A stretch of 64,000 nt of DNA from Ctena decussata (lineage: Eukaryota; Mollusca; Bivalvia; Lucinida; Lucinidae): NCBI GenBank assembly GCA_963989385.1, contig OZ022502.1, forward strand, positions 8,338,501 through 8,402,500. The letters are read 5' to 3'. A model generated the notes under the pieces. The model was not told the origin of the DNA, did not search any database, and saw only the letters and a list, made by a program, of their open reading frames with translations. The position numbers and the translations under genes are program-made. Below, one piece after another: positions 1 through 10,844 of this stretch. Each line of letters starts with the position of its first letter. Positions within the stretch are counted from its first letter, which is position 1.

Positions 1-190
1 AGTTGATGCTACTGTAATGTGCTGTTGCTTTACCTCCTCTGTAAACAGCTGTGATCATGTCGGGACAGTCAGTTACCACTATTGCTGGTGAGGATTAGAC
101 CTCTTAAGTGGTTAACCAGTGCTAAGTGCACATACTTTCGATACTTTCACCTGTAACTGACAACTGCCCTTCTAGAATCATCCGCAGGGG
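1..190 (-). repeat. Truncated SINE body, diverged
   Basis: This stretch matches the body of the tRNA-headed SINE that lies directly after it, including the blocks around GTAAACAGCTGTGATCATG, the segment GTTAACCAGTGCTAAGTGCA and the CTGACAACTGCCC block. Its tRNA-derived head is missing, and it carries more substitutions than the neighbouring copy. The two copies lie head to tail in the same orientation, which suggests an older SINE next to, or hit by, a younger one. Confidence 0.7.
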
Positions 191-206
191 AAGAATTAAT
201 CTCCAT

Positions 207-463
207 GATTGATTGATTTGATGCTTAACGTCCACGGTAAACAGCTATGGTCATGGCGGGACGGTCAGTTAACCTAGCCACACTATTCCTGGGCAGGCTT
301 AGACCTCCTAAGCGGTTAACCAGTACTAAGTGCACATACTTCTGCCAGTAACAGACAACTGCCCTTTATTGAATCAGCGGAAGGAGAAACGAAAGTATGT
401 GGCCAGACTGGGTTTCAAACCCAGGACCTCGGACTTATGAGTCAGGTGCCCTACCGATTCAAT
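207..463 (-). repeat. tRNA-Met-derived SINE copy
   Basis: On the minus strand this reads as a tRNA-like head (about 463 down to 400), a body, and a short GATT/ATCA-type tail at 207-224. The B-box is GGTTTGAAACC at 411-421 and the anticodon loop reads CAT (Met-like). The first part of the head, including the A-box, is degenerate compared with the copy at 45331-45606. It is the same family as 17115-17384 and 45331-45606. No clear target duplication could be read here because both flanks are themselves repeats. Confidence 0.85.
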
Positions 464-482
464 CTCCACGAAAGTAACTGGT

Positions 483-545
483 TGGACCAGGTATCGAACC
501 TCTGACTTCAGTCAGACGTGCTACTGACAGCGCTACAATGCCCAG
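483..545 (-). repeat. Second, different tRNA-like SINE head
   Basis: The minus strand begins GCTGGGCATTGTAGCGC and carries a B-box GGTTCGATACC (490-500) with an anticodon-like stem around TCTGACTGAAGTCAGA. The anticodon loop looks one base short, so this is a decayed tRNA-derived sequence and not a working tRNA gene. It differs from the Met-type head beside it and is probably the head of another SINE family. Confidence 0.5.
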
Positions 546-2009
546 CTGAAACAGGTTGAAGGGTATGGAGTATGCAAAAGCTAAGATATGAACCTGAAAA
601 CTTGGCCGACCGTATTATAATTCAGTCATGTAAGTCTCAATGACCTGGTTTCATGGGAGTCACCCGGGAGGGTGGAAAACATGCACCTAGTTCTATTACG
701 AGTGAAGGGTCAGAGATATTCATGTGAGTGATGATGTGACTCGGTGGTCACTGCAGCCACAGCAAGCCAAGGCAACCTAGTTTTATGGTTGCTAGTCTGT
801 GTAATGGGACGCATGCACTGGCTAGGATTAAAAGATCTGGGGCCTCTGGAACACAATTAAGATAGGCATGCAACCATGTGTATGTAGTCATAAAATAATT
901 CATGCAACCATGTGTATGTAGTCATAAAATAATTATCAAATTTATAAGTGGATGGCGACAGTCAAACGCATTTGACCAGGCAAGGCCTACATGATTGCGG
1001 TTATAAAAGAATAAGGTAAAAGTCCATGTATAACTAGAAACTGTGTTTGTGAAACACTATGCCTCCAACCATATGCTAATGCCACTACAGGTGTCAAACT
1101 TTACAACGTCTAAGCCAGAAAAGGGGCAAAACTATGTTCATTTTTATGGAAATTCCTCGGAAGTTAATCAGATTATCAACATACTGATTCCTAGATGTAT
1201 GCCAAATATCAAAATCCTAGCTCAAGTAGTTATCTAGATATACTGTTAAAGATTTTGTTTTAGCTAAATCTTTAAGTCCTAAAGTCTGAAAATGGGGGAA
1301 TAACTCCCTTAGATTTACCAAAATATTTAACACATGAAGAACTTCTTAAATACCAAAAATCAGCTTCCTGGGTTATGGGGTTCAGAAATTGGATAATTGC
1401 CAAATTAACCCTTCTCATGCTGATCGCGTATATATATGTTTTTGGGGGGTATGTCACTTTGTGAGCCTGTCAGGCACGCCAGACACCAAGTACACCCAAC
1501 AGCCTACGAAGGAGGGAATCTGCTTTCTAACATCTAGCAAGATATTACCCACGCCACTGGTATTGTAGACATTTCAACACAGAAAATATGTAAAAAACTT
1601 ACGAATTTTTCAATATCAGTTTTTCTAGTGACACCCTTACTTGGTTGATCCTGAGTATCTGCAAATGATCCATCTAAACTAAATGTTCAGCAATAATCCT
1701 GGCCCCCAGGGAAGCAATCCCTTTGTTCCTATGAAGCATACATTTGGGACTAATATCTTAATATCTTAAATTCCTTTTTTTCAAAGTGTCTTAAATGGTC
1801 GCTAGTTAGTCATGTGACCACCATATTTGGACGTCACCTGACAGTCTGACTCCTGGAACATGGCTGCTTACATCTCGTTGAAAGTGGGTGAAATTTTCTA
1901 AATTCGGTGAAAGTTTGAGGAATTTATGGCTTCTTAGGTAAGGGTACCCCCTTTTAAGGGTCAGATGAGCTTTAGTAGCATGAGAAGGGTTAAAACAAGG
2001 GGCATTATT
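546..2009. other. No gene seen; AT-rich non-coding stretch
   Basis: Only short chance ORFs occur here (longest 64 codons). None has a recognisable motif or codon pattern. Apart from the 34-bp duplication at 867-934, no repeat or structured site was recognised. Confidence 0.6.
867..934. repeat. Perfect 34-bp tandem duplication
   Basis: The 34-base unit starting CATGCAACCATGTGTATG occurs twice back to back (867-900 and 901-934) without a mismatch. That points to a recent slippage or duplication event. No gene is associated. Confidence 0.95.
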
Positions 2010-2076
2010 GGCAAATTCTGTCTAAAACTGATTGAGTAATGCCGCATATCTCAGTCAGTTTTAGACAGAATTTGCC
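2010..2076. repeat. 27-bp-arm hairpin
   Basis: The arm at 2010-2036 (starting GGCAAATTCTGTCTAAAAC) is the inverted complement of 2050-2076 with a single mismatch, around a 13-nt loop. It could be a tiny foldback element or a precursor-like hairpin. Nothing in the flanks identifies it. Confidence 0.9.
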
Positions 2077-3808
2077 AAAAAGTTAATCAGTTCTTGTACA
2101 TTTCACCCAAAAGCTAGTAGGTGCAGGTGGGGGTTGCTTGCATGTATTTTCTCTCGTCCACCATCTGCCTTTTCTTTCTCCCTCTCTCTTAAAGACAATT
2201 CAATATTGACTGAAATACTGTCTGAAAGAGTCGTTAAACCAAAACTAACCAACCAGCTAACCAAGTTATGAGAGGCAGAAAACGAGATTCAGCAAGTACA
2301 TATATTGGTGTGCATTTAGCTTTAGCAAAACGTTTATTGTGTACCTTCTGAGCTGTAATCAACGTTACCTGCTTGTATAGCCCTCGTCATTTATACAGCA
2401 GCATATTACTGACATGAACCCAACCAATAGCAAATCTTTTAGATTTGAGGCTTTAAACTTTGAAGCTTAGAATAAAACTTAGAGTTTCCCATCATCCATC
2501 TGTGCCCGAGCTTTATTTAGCACCATCGTATTACCATTTTTTCCCCGATCAGGTTATTTTCATGCCTGTGGCTTATTCCGTTATACTTTTATCAGTGCAT
2601 AAACTGTTATGAAAGACAGATAACATTCAAACAACTTCATCAATGCTTCATCATTTGTTTGGATATAGCCAAACTGTTGTATCATCTTAATTTGTTATGT
2701 CTGGCAAAGGATGCTATTGATAAGCAGTAGTACTTTACAAATGATTTACCCCAAAATGATTGCAACAAAATAGGCTGTTTAAGGCGAGATAATAAGAATA
2801 ACATTTTGTATACATCCTTGATAAGTAAAATTATAAATTACCTATATTACTTGTTTAAGGCTTACTCAAAATGCCATATTACTACACATTTGGTGGGATG
2901 TATCAGTGAAGTGCTCGACAAAATGATTATAAGCTTTACCTGTTGAGTTTTGCTGCCTTTTTTTCTCTTATCATACTGCAAAACATTATTGGAGAAATAG
3001 ACAAAAGAGCTTGGCCAATAAATCCCTCATCAACATTGTCCTAAATTTAATATATTCTGTGCTTTTTCATTTGCAAATACACATTGATTAAACCATTGTT
3101 ACAAATCCTACAACTGATATTTCAACTTGAAAAAAAAAATGATAATAATAATCAAAAGAAAAAAAACTTTTGTCAATAAAAAGAACACAAGGTTCCGTGC
3201 TTTAGCAACTCTGTAAAGTACTGTTGAAAAGTGATTGTTACACGAGAAAAAGCAAAAGTAGCATTAGGGGAATAAAGACAATCATAAAAAGAAATATTTG
3301 CCGAGCCTAACTTGAACTTGCTGCCTAGGAGATTACTCGTCTCATCGTATCACTAGTACACTAATATCAATTTCATGTTTCTGATAGTATACTCCAAAAG
3401 TCCTGCTTAACTGAGACATCATAGGTAGGAACCTAAGTAGACAAAAATGAATTCAATATAATCTGTGAAACTATGTAATTATTTCTCGATTTTATCTAAA
3501 AATTTCAGCTTCACAAGAACGTTTTCCTTCGTAACGTAAACTGTCCCTATAATCCAAGGCTCAGCCTAGAGAGATTTGGGAGAAATAGTCTCCCTAAGCT
3601 GGCTGACTTTTCCCTATATTGAGCTGAGGGAGAAGTGAACATGTATAAAACATTTAGGGAAATCCAAAATTTAGCCAAACCTCCCCAAAGTCCTGAAAAT
3701 GTTGCAAAACTTCTCCCTGTCAAAAAGCTCTAGGCTGACCCCTGTAATCTTAACAAAAACCAACATGTTCAACAAGCAGATATTAAACTAACATTCAGTC
3801 AAAAAGAA
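2077..3808. other. No gene seen; AT-rich intergenic DNA
   Basis: No ORF of note, no RNA gene and no recognised repeat. It contains A/T runs near 3129-3170. Confidence 0.6.
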
Positions 3809-5331
3809 AAACAAGAGGACCAATGGTCCTGTAGCTCACCTGACACCTTCTGTCAGCAGACACAATTTGTCATTTCCCTCATTTGTCACAAATTTGAAAC
3901 CAGTAACTTAAAAGGTGTGCATATTTTAATTTTAAAATCTCAGTGACCTTGAGCAAAGTTAAAAAATGACCTTGTCCTTTGATGAACTTATGTCTTCATG
4001 TATTCATTTAGTTAACCATATTTTCCATATCATTATATCTAGGCTTAAAAAAAATCCATGAAATCAACTGTTTAAGCATTTTCCCATATAAAAGCATAAC
4101 ATACCAAAGTTGACCTTGCCATATATTAGGTCAAGGCCAATGCAACATCATGACTGTACAAACTATGATGGGCCCCGAGTTCTCAATGCTACATACCATG
4201 CCACGAGGTCATTGTGCCTTTGATTCAGGATAAGAAGATTTTTGAAGGAGTTTTACCATATGGGCATGGTGTCCATCTTGGTCATGTGACCATGACCAGC
4301 TCAACAAACTTTGGTTCTTTTAACCCAGTAAAGCTCTGTATGAAATATAGCTTCAAACAGCCCAGTGGCTTCAGAGAAGATGTTTGAAAATGTTGACAGG
4401 CAACAGAATCACAGTGACCTTGAACATAGGCCAAAGAATGACCTTGACCTTTAACAACATAATATCTTCATAGGCTCACTGAGTTAACCATAAATACCAC
4501 ATATCATAGCTTAGACTTGAATGGTTTCTGAGAAATCCACCATTTAAGCATTTTCTAATGCATCAAAATTGACCTTGCCATAAATTTGGTCACACTAAAT
4601 GCACAGTCCTGATTTGTATAAATTATGATGGGCCCAAGTTCCAAATGCTACATACCAAGTTTCAAGGCCATAGGCCTTTTGGTTCTGGAGAAAATGATTT
4701 TTGAACGGGTTTTACCATATATGGACATGGCGGCCATCTTGGTTATGTGACCCAGATCCCGGCGACCAACTTTCGTTCCCCCATCCCACTAAGACTCCAT
4801 ATGAAATTTGGCTTTAATTGGCAAAGTGGTTTCAGAGGAGAAGATGTTTGAAAATCTTGACGACGGATGGACGGCCAAATGACCTTGACCTTTAGTGACA
4901 TAATATCTTCATTTGTTCATTTAGTTGACCATGTATACCAAGTATTGTACCTTAGACTTAAATAGTTTCTGAGAAATCCACTGTTTAAGTGTTTTCCCAT
5001 ATAAAAGCCTAACGTAATAAAGTTGTCAATGTCATAAATTAGGTCAAGGTCATTGCAAGGTCATCATTTGTATAAACTATAATGAGCTTACATGCCCAAT
5101 GCTACATACCAAGTTTCAAGGTCACCGGCCTTTTGGTTCTGGAGAAGAAGATTTTTGAAGGGCTTTTACCATATATGGGCATGGCAGCCATCTTGGTCAT
5201 GTGACCCAGATACCCCGAACAAACTTTCGGAGAAGAAGACCTTTTAAAATGGTGGACGGACGACGGACGGACTACGAAGGCCTGCCTATACTATAAGCTC
5301 ACCTTTGAGCCTTCGGCTCAGGTGAGCTAAA
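3809..5331 (+). mobile_element. Pearl/HINE-like element, family P1 (copy 1)
   Basis: The element starts with AACAAGAGGACC and a small hairpin AGGACC-AAT-GGTCCT, followed by the subterminal motif AGCTCACCTGA. The core is about three diverged tandem units of roughly 440-470 bp, with repeated blocks such as TGACCTTGACCTTTA and ACCATATATGGGCATGGC. A GACGG microsatellite follows near 5253-5275. The 3' end is a hairpin whose descending strand (CAGGTGAGCT) is the inverse of the 5' motif, ending TAAA. This matches the known layout of bivalve pearl elements, later interpreted as Helentron-associated non-autonomous elements. No protein is encoded. The family assignment is by architecture only. Confidence 0.8.
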
Positions 5332-5697
5332 AAAACTTTAAATGTCAGTTCGCATTTTTTTCTCTTTTCAACTGCATGCTCATTTTAATAAACACTGTAA
5401 CAACCTGTAAGTGTATTGTAGATTACCAGTCGAACTAGGCAATTTTGCATGAAAAGATCATGCACAAAGCTGATGAGAAAGTTTCCTTACTAGACGAACC
5501 GCTAGCTGTTTGTCATTTGATTTGATTAATACATGGAAAAGTGCTGACCTACAACTACAGTGACTTTATGTAATATCTTTGGTTTGTTTTTAAGACTAAA
5601 TATCAAGTATATAGTGCCAAAAGAAAGTTAGCAAGTATACTGAGTTGGAAAAGTACAACAGTAAAATTATTGATTTTTACAGTAAGAATCTTACAAA
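5332..5697. other. Nothing recognised
   Basis: AT-rich spacer between two pearl-like elements. No ORF or repeat was identified. Confidence 0.6.
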
Positions 5698-5861
5698 AAC
5701 TAGATCTGTCAGTGGGACAGGAAAAAGTGCCTGACAGCGCCTTGCCCATCACCTAAAAAAACTTTAACGTAAAACTTTAACATTTTGCTAACGCTGCCGC
5801 TGACGCCAACGCCAGGGGTAGTGCAATAGCTCTTCCTGTACATTCGTACAGGCGAGCTAAA
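5698..5861 (+). mobile_element. Minimal pearl-like element, family P2
   Basis: Only about 164 bp long, but both ends are present. The 5' end resembles the P2 start (AAACTAGATCTGTC, a decayed hairpin, then GACAGCGCCTTGCCCATCAC). The 3' end has the CGCTGCCGCTGACGCCAACGCC microsatellite-like stretch, then GCTCTTCCTGTACATTCG and the hairpin strand CAGGCGAGCTAAA. The tandem core seen in the 1.15 kb P2 copies at 24612 and 27437 is absent, so this is an internal-deletion form. Confidence 0.75.
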
Positions 5862-6629
5862 AACTGATTGTGTTCAGAATTCGTCCAAGTTACAATTAGT
5901 ATAAGATTGACATATTCTATTTATGTCACGTATAAAACGCACACAGTGACACCTTAAACCTTAATTGTAAAAGTGTCAACAAGTCTTAAGCAACAACTGT
6001 TAACAAAGTTGGTCAGAATATAATATGAGGTTTTGAAAACATTTGGCTAGTTTAGTGGAACGGAATAATATGAAACATTGTTATTTACGTGACCTCCATA
6101 ACAAAAGAAATCAATCAGATTTTATTTTTCCCATTTCTAAAGATAGCACAATGGGCAAATGCTAGCAGGACACAACACAAATTGATTTAGCTGTTATAAC
6201 TTCATAGAATGAAAATATTCACAAGTAACATTTGTAATTTACAGGCACAAGCTTAAGCCAAGCAGTCAGAGGGTTATCAGAGGCTAGTCAACACCATTTT
6301 TACAGGACTTTCTGCAAATACTACCAACTAGAGCTCCGCCTTAGAGAAAGGAATCTGTTACCAGCTCTATATACATGAAATGAGCTCTGATCAGTATTTA
6401 CAACATTTACATATTTACATTTAAGCTATATTGCCCACAAAAATAAGTGACAGAGGTTAGCTTTACAAAAACGTGTCTACAACCCAAATGGACACCTCCA
6501 CAAGTGGAAGACAAGATGATTCTGAAAGCTTACATGCATACCTTTAAAAAGTATACCATAAAATCTTTGTCCCCTCTGGGGTGCAGCCAAAAGAAAATTT
6601 AGTTGGGTCATCTCAAGGACTAATGGATT
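5862..6629. other. Nothing recognised
   Basis: No coding signal. The 71-codon ORF on the minus strand near 6477-6692 runs into the minisatellite and has no domain features. Confidence 0.5.
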
Positions 6630-6708
6630 GCAATAGTCTGGGGCCAATGAAAACAGAGACATGGAGCTGGCCTCAAAAAATAAATATGACATACTTTTTC
6701 AAGCAAGT

Positions 6709-6721
6709 AGGTCAGTGACCT
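6709..6721. promoter_or_regulatory. IR1 nuclear-receptor palindrome
   Basis: AGGTCA-G-TGACCT is a perfect inverted repeat with one spacer base, in the first minisatellite unit. It is the IR1 arrangement known to be bound by some nuclear receptor dimers. Function here is inferred only from the motif. Confidence 0.45.
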
Positions 6722-6851
6722 AGTTTTTTTCGGGGCGACCTGGAGTTGTAAGATGCATGCACTGATGAAGTTTCAATGGTCTGGAGCCTATGAAAAGGGA
6801 GATATGGGGCTGACCTCAAAAACTAAATATGTGGTACTTTTTCGTGAAAGT

Positions 6852-6866
6852 AGGTCATGGTGACCT
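6852..6866. promoter_or_regulatory. Perfect IR3 (oestrogen-response-type) palindrome
   Basis: AGGTCA-TGG-TGACCT lies at the conserved palindrome position of the second minisatellite unit. It matches the consensus oestrogen response element arrangement (two AGGTCA half-sites inverted, three-base spacer). Binding is not shown. Confidence 0.5.
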
Positions 6867-7280
6867 AAGTTGGGGGTGACCTGGAGTGGTAAGGTTCATG
6901 CACTGATGGAGTTTCAATGTCCTGGGGCATTTGAAAAGGGAGATATGGGCTGACATTGAAAACTAAATATGTGGTACATTTTTATGAAAGTTGCTCACAG
7001 TGACCTGGTTTTGCTGGAGTGACCTGAAGTGACAAGGTGCATGCATTGATAAAGTTTCAATATTCAAGGGTATATGAAAAGGAAGATATGGGGCTGACCT
7101 AGAAACCTAAATTTGTAGCATTTTTTTGTGAAAGTAGTACACAGTGACCTAGTTTTGATGGGGGTGACCTGGAGTGGTAAGGTGCATGCGCTGATGAAGT
7201 TTCAATGGTCTGGGGCCTATGAAAAGAAAGATATTGGGCTGACCTCGAAAATTAAATATAAGGTACTTTTTTGTGAAAGT

Positions 7281-7295
7281 AGGTCACAGTGACCT
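7281..7295. promoter_or_regulatory. Perfect IR3 palindrome AGGTCACAGTGACCT
   Basis: This is identical to the classical vitellogenin-type oestrogen response element core. It occupies the same position in the repeat unit as 6852-6866. Units at 9187, 9333 and 9478 carry versions with one or two changes. Whether it acts in the genome is unknown. Confidence 0.5.
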
Positions 7296-7367
7296 AGTTT
7301 TGTTGGGGGTGACCGGAAGTGGTAAAGTGCATGCACTGATAAAGTTTCAGTGGTCTTGGGCCAAAGA

Positions 7368-9131
7368 ACCAGAGGGCCAATGGCCCTATATCGCTCACCT
7401 GAGCACTGAGGTTATGTTGGAAAAACTAAGTAGCCACAGCAACAAAAAAACATGCACAACAGCAATATGACACACCATTTATGTAGAGGATAATATCACA
7501 AACATTTATGCAAAAAATAAGCTTTACCTCCCCCTTAATGGCTTCTGAGAAGAAGGTCTTTGGGTGGGGGGGTGAAAAAATGAAAATTTGGCCTTTCAGT
7601 TGCAATGGCAACCAATCAAAATCAGGTATTTGGGCAAAATTCATATAGCTGATAGAGGACTACTCTAGTACTCTAGGAACATTTCTGTAAAGCTTTTGTC
7701 AAAATATCTGCTGTAACACAAAATAAATACCAAATGTCCACTTTCCCCATTGTAAGTCTATGGAAACTTTAGTTGCCACAGCAACCAGTTCACATGGGCA
7801 ATGATAATATGAAAAATACTTTAGGTAGAGGCTAATGTTATTAATATGACTGTATGCAAAGTATCAGCTTCATCCTCCTCATGGCTTCACTTTTCCCATT
7901 ATAAGTCAATGGAAACTATAAGTTGCCATAGCAACCAAAGATCTTATGGGGTTGGAAGAAAAAAACAAAATTCATGTGGTGGCTTCTGTCATCAACATGT
8001 TTGCACAATATCAGCTTCATCCCCCATATGGCTTCTGAGCAGAAGATTTTTTCATTTTTTCTTCTTTGTTTTGAAAATTTACCCTATATTTTGCCATGGC
8101 AACCAATCAAATTCAGCGATTTGGAGAAAATTCATATGAAACCTAGAGGACTATTAAAGAAACATTTCTGTAGAAAGAAAATCTAAATAAATGCAGTGAG
8201 ACAGCAAAAATTGCCAATTTCCATTTTCCCCATTATAAGTCAATGGAAACTCTTAGTTGCCATAGCACCCAAACTGCTGGAGTAATTGCCATGAAAAACA
8301 GTAATTCTATAGAGGCTATCACTAAGGTTCTTTCTGTGAAGTTTGAGCTTTATTGGCCACACACTTTCTGCGGAGATGATTTTTTAAATATTTTTCTATT
8401 TTTAACTATTCGGTTGCAATGGCAACCAGCCAAATTATGCAATTTGCATAAATTTAACATGGCAGGTTAAAGACTACTCAAGGTACATTTCTATGAAAGT
8501 TTTGTCAAAATATCTGTAGTGGCATAGCAATAAATGCAAATTTTCTATTTTGCCATTTAAAGTCATTGGTAACTTTAAGTTCACATAGCAACCAAACTGC
8601 TAAAGCAATTGCCAAGCAAAACGGTACTTTTATAGAAGCTAGTACTAAGATCCTCTCTGTGAAGTTTGAGCTTTATTGGTTGCATGGTTTCTGAGGAGAT
8701 GGTTTTTGAATATATTTTCTATTTTTAACCTTTGGGTTGCCATGGCAACCAGCCAAATTGTGCAATCTACATAAATTTCATATGGTTGATAGAGGACTAC
8801 TCAAGGAACATTTCTGTAAAAGTTTTGTCAAAATATCTGCAGTGACATAGCAATAAATGCAAATTTTCCATTTTCCCCATACAAGTCAATGGAAACTTTA
8901 AGTTGCCATAGCAACCAAAGTTCTGAGCGATTTGGATAAAAAACAGTATTATTGGTTCCTCCTGCCTATAGATGCCATATATGAAATTTAGTAACAATTG
9001 GCTGTGTAGTTTCAGAGATGTCGTTTGAAAATGTTGACGGACGGACGACGGACGGACAAGGGACGGACGGATGACGGATGCCTGCCTATATTATAAGCTC
9101 ACCTGTGAGCCTACGGCTCAGGTGAGCTAAA
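7368..9131 (+). mobile_element. Pearl/HINE-like element, P1 ends with X-box core
   Basis: The 5' hairpin AGGGCC-AAT-GGCCCT is followed by CGCTCACCTGAG. The core is tandem units of about 320 bp carrying GTTGCCATGGCAAC / GTTGCCATAGCAAC palindromes, AGTCAATGGAAACT and GATAGAGGACTACTCAAGG blocks. A GACGG microsatellite lies at about 9038-9075, and the 3' hairpin (AAGCTCACCTGTGAGCC with inverse strand GGCTCAGGTGAGCT) closes the element. It sits inside a minisatellite unit: joining GGGCCAAAGAA to AAGGAGATATGG restores the unit, so insertion occurred at an A|A site with no clear duplication. No protein is encoded. Confidence 0.85.
8736..8749. promoter_or_regulatory. X-box-like palindrome GTTGCCATGGCAAC
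   Basis: A perfect 14-bp palindrome of the RFX-family X-box type. It is one of several in the P1 core units; other exact GTTGCCAT(G/A)GCAAC copies are at 7922, 8902, 11188, 15467, 15790, 16113 and 16279. The motif match is direct; RFX binding is inference. Confidence 0.45.
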
Positions 9132-9600
9132 AAGGAGATATGGGGCTGACCTCAAAAACTAAATATGTGGTATTTTTTGTGAAAGTAGGTCACAGTGACA
9201 TAGTTTTGTTTGGGATGACCTGGAGTGGTAAGGTGCATGATGCACTGATGAAGTTTCAATGTTCTGGGGTCTATGGAAAGGGAGATATGGGGCTGACCAC
9301 AAAAACTAAATTTGTGGTACTTACTTGAGAAAGTAGGTCACAGTGACATAGTTTTGTTGGGGGTGACCTGGAGTGGTAAGGTGCATGCAGTGATGAAGTT
9401 TCAATGGTCCTGAGCCTCTGAAAAAGGAGATATGGGCTGACCTTGAAAACTAAATATGTGGTACATTTTTGTGAAAGTTTGTCACAGTGACCTAGTTTTG
9501 TTGGGGGAGACCTAAAGTGGTAAGGTGCATGCACTGATGCAGTTTCAATGTTCTAGGATCTATGAATAGGGAGATATGGGGCTGACCTAGAGTAGAATCC
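9132..9600 (+). repeat. ~145-bp minisatellite array, right part
   Basis: Continuation of the 6630-7367 array after the inserted element, with about three units (phase markers near 9181, 9330 and 9474). The palindrome positions here read AGGTCACAGTGACAT twice and TTGTCACAGTGACCT once. The array fades out after CTGACCTAG near 9595. Confidence 0.9.
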
Positions 9601-10012
9601 TAGTTACATGTAATTTTCTACGTGGTCAATGATCAGATCGTCAGTTATCCTCCTGTTCTTTATTTTTACGCATTCACGTAACAGCCTGTAAATGGAGGTG
9701 CCAATACTCTGCATTCCTGGCATTACGCGTAAAGCCATGTTATTTACCTGTATTTACGTGTAATTGTGAGAGAAGGGATACGCTCTGCTACCATTGTTAA
9801 ATACACAGAAACACTTAAACTACATGTAAGCTGTACACTTTATTAAGACTCCATACTGATACATAAAGTAGCTATCACTCAACTAAGACGTTCTCATGGT
9901 GCTGTTATGACGTCATGACGTTACTTAATAATGTTTCCTAAAGGAGAGTATCTTACTTGTTACCTTACATTAGCAAAATAGTAATATACATGATATTAAC
10001 ATGGAAGACTAA
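9601..10012. other. No gene seen
   Basis: The stretch has several TTTACGTGTAA / TTACGCGTAA-like words near 9660-9770 but no ORF or recognisable element. Confidence 0.5.
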
Positions 10013-10600
10013 ACAAGAATTCCGCGGAACGCTATGTCGCACCTGCTTAAAACCTTTACTTTATGAACTTGATAAAAGTGTCATTTTGAAACATATTTAT
10101 TCAAAATTCATTCAGTAGTTTATGGCATATTATCATTTTCATGTTTTGCGTTATTTTTAGTAACAGTGGATGGTTGCCATCTTGGATGGTCAATTTGAAA
10201 AAATTATGAAACAGCTTCATGCAAGGATCATTTTGATACACATTTAGTCCAATTCCATTCAGGGGCTCTTGAGATATTGTCATTTTCATATTTTTCTATT
10301 TTTAGTAACGGTGGCTGGCGGCCATCTTGGATCATCTCCATTCGCTAAAATTTCAAAGAACTCCATTTAAGGACCATTCTGACTATATTTGACCTAAATC
10401 TGTTCAAGTGGTTTTTAGATATTGGCGTTTTAGCGAACTCGGACTCGTAAACAGAAAGTAGGTCACTGTGACCTAATTCCGCTACAGATTTTTTTCATTT
10501 TGATAATTTTTAAAACCAAGGTCTCAACAACCAACTAAATGTTTTGTACCACTTCAGAAACTGAGGGTGAGGTTGGGCCTGTAAAATCGATTTAAGCCCC
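10013..10600 (+). mobile_element. Pearl-like element, family P4, 3'-truncated
   Basis: The first ~45 bases (AACAAGAATTCCGCGGAACGC, then TATGTCGCACCTGC) match the start of the complete P4 element at 13098. About three units of roughly 170 bp follow, with GTAACAGTGGATGGTTGCCAT / GGCGGCCATCTTGGAT and TATTGTCATTTTCATATTTT blocks, so the core differs from the 13098 copy. No 3' hairpin was found, and the right boundary is approximate. A perfect IR3 palindrome AGGTCACTGTGACCT lies at 10460-10474. Confidence 0.6.
10460..10474. promoter_or_regulatory. Perfect IR3 palindrome AGGTCACTGTGACCT
   Basis: Two inverted AGGTCA half-sites with a CTG spacer, 0.9 kb beyond the end of the minisatellite and in unrelated flanking sequence. 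The context GAAAGTAGGTCACTGTGACCT resembles the minisatellite consensus, so it may be a stray piece of that repeat. Confidence 0.5.
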
Positions 10601-10749
10601 CCAGTTATTCATTACTGACCGTTCCAAGGCGGTAGTTCTGTTGTGGTTCTCTGTTGCCTGTTTTTGGTGTCAGAGTTTCTGTGATGTTTTACCTTATGTA
10701 TGTTCTTATTATTTTTGGTTCGGTTTGGGTTGCTGAGTGGCCACCTTTT

Positions 10750-10832
10750 GGGAACAAGCTGCTCACTCGGTTGGCCATAATATGTTCTCTGTATCTTGAT
10801 TATTTGTAATCTTAGTTGTTTCCAACTTCAGC
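10750..10832 (+). repeat. Dispersed fragment shared with 51853-51911
   Basis: A run from CTCGGTTGGCCATA through CTCTGTATCTTGATTATTTG to AGTTGTTTCCAAC is nearly identical to a stretch that interrupts a reverse transcriptase at 51853. Two independent flanks define it as a dispersed repeat fragment. Its family is unknown. Confidence 0.75.
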
Positions 10833-10844
10833 GGGGGATAAAAA

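Larger units (their letters stand above)
6630..7367 (+). repeat. ~145-bp minisatellite array, left part
   Basis: About five diverged units of 139-149 bp. A typical unit contains GTAGGTCACAGTGACCTAG, then GGGGGTGACCTGGAGTGGTA, GTGCATGCACTGATGAAG, TTTCAATGGTCTGGGGCC and GGAGATATGGGGCTGACC. Unit phase markers (GAAAGTAGGTC and variants) fall near 6705, 6846, 6985, 7131 and 7275. The array is interrupted by the P1-type element at 7368 and resumes at 9132 in the same phase. Confidence 0.9.
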
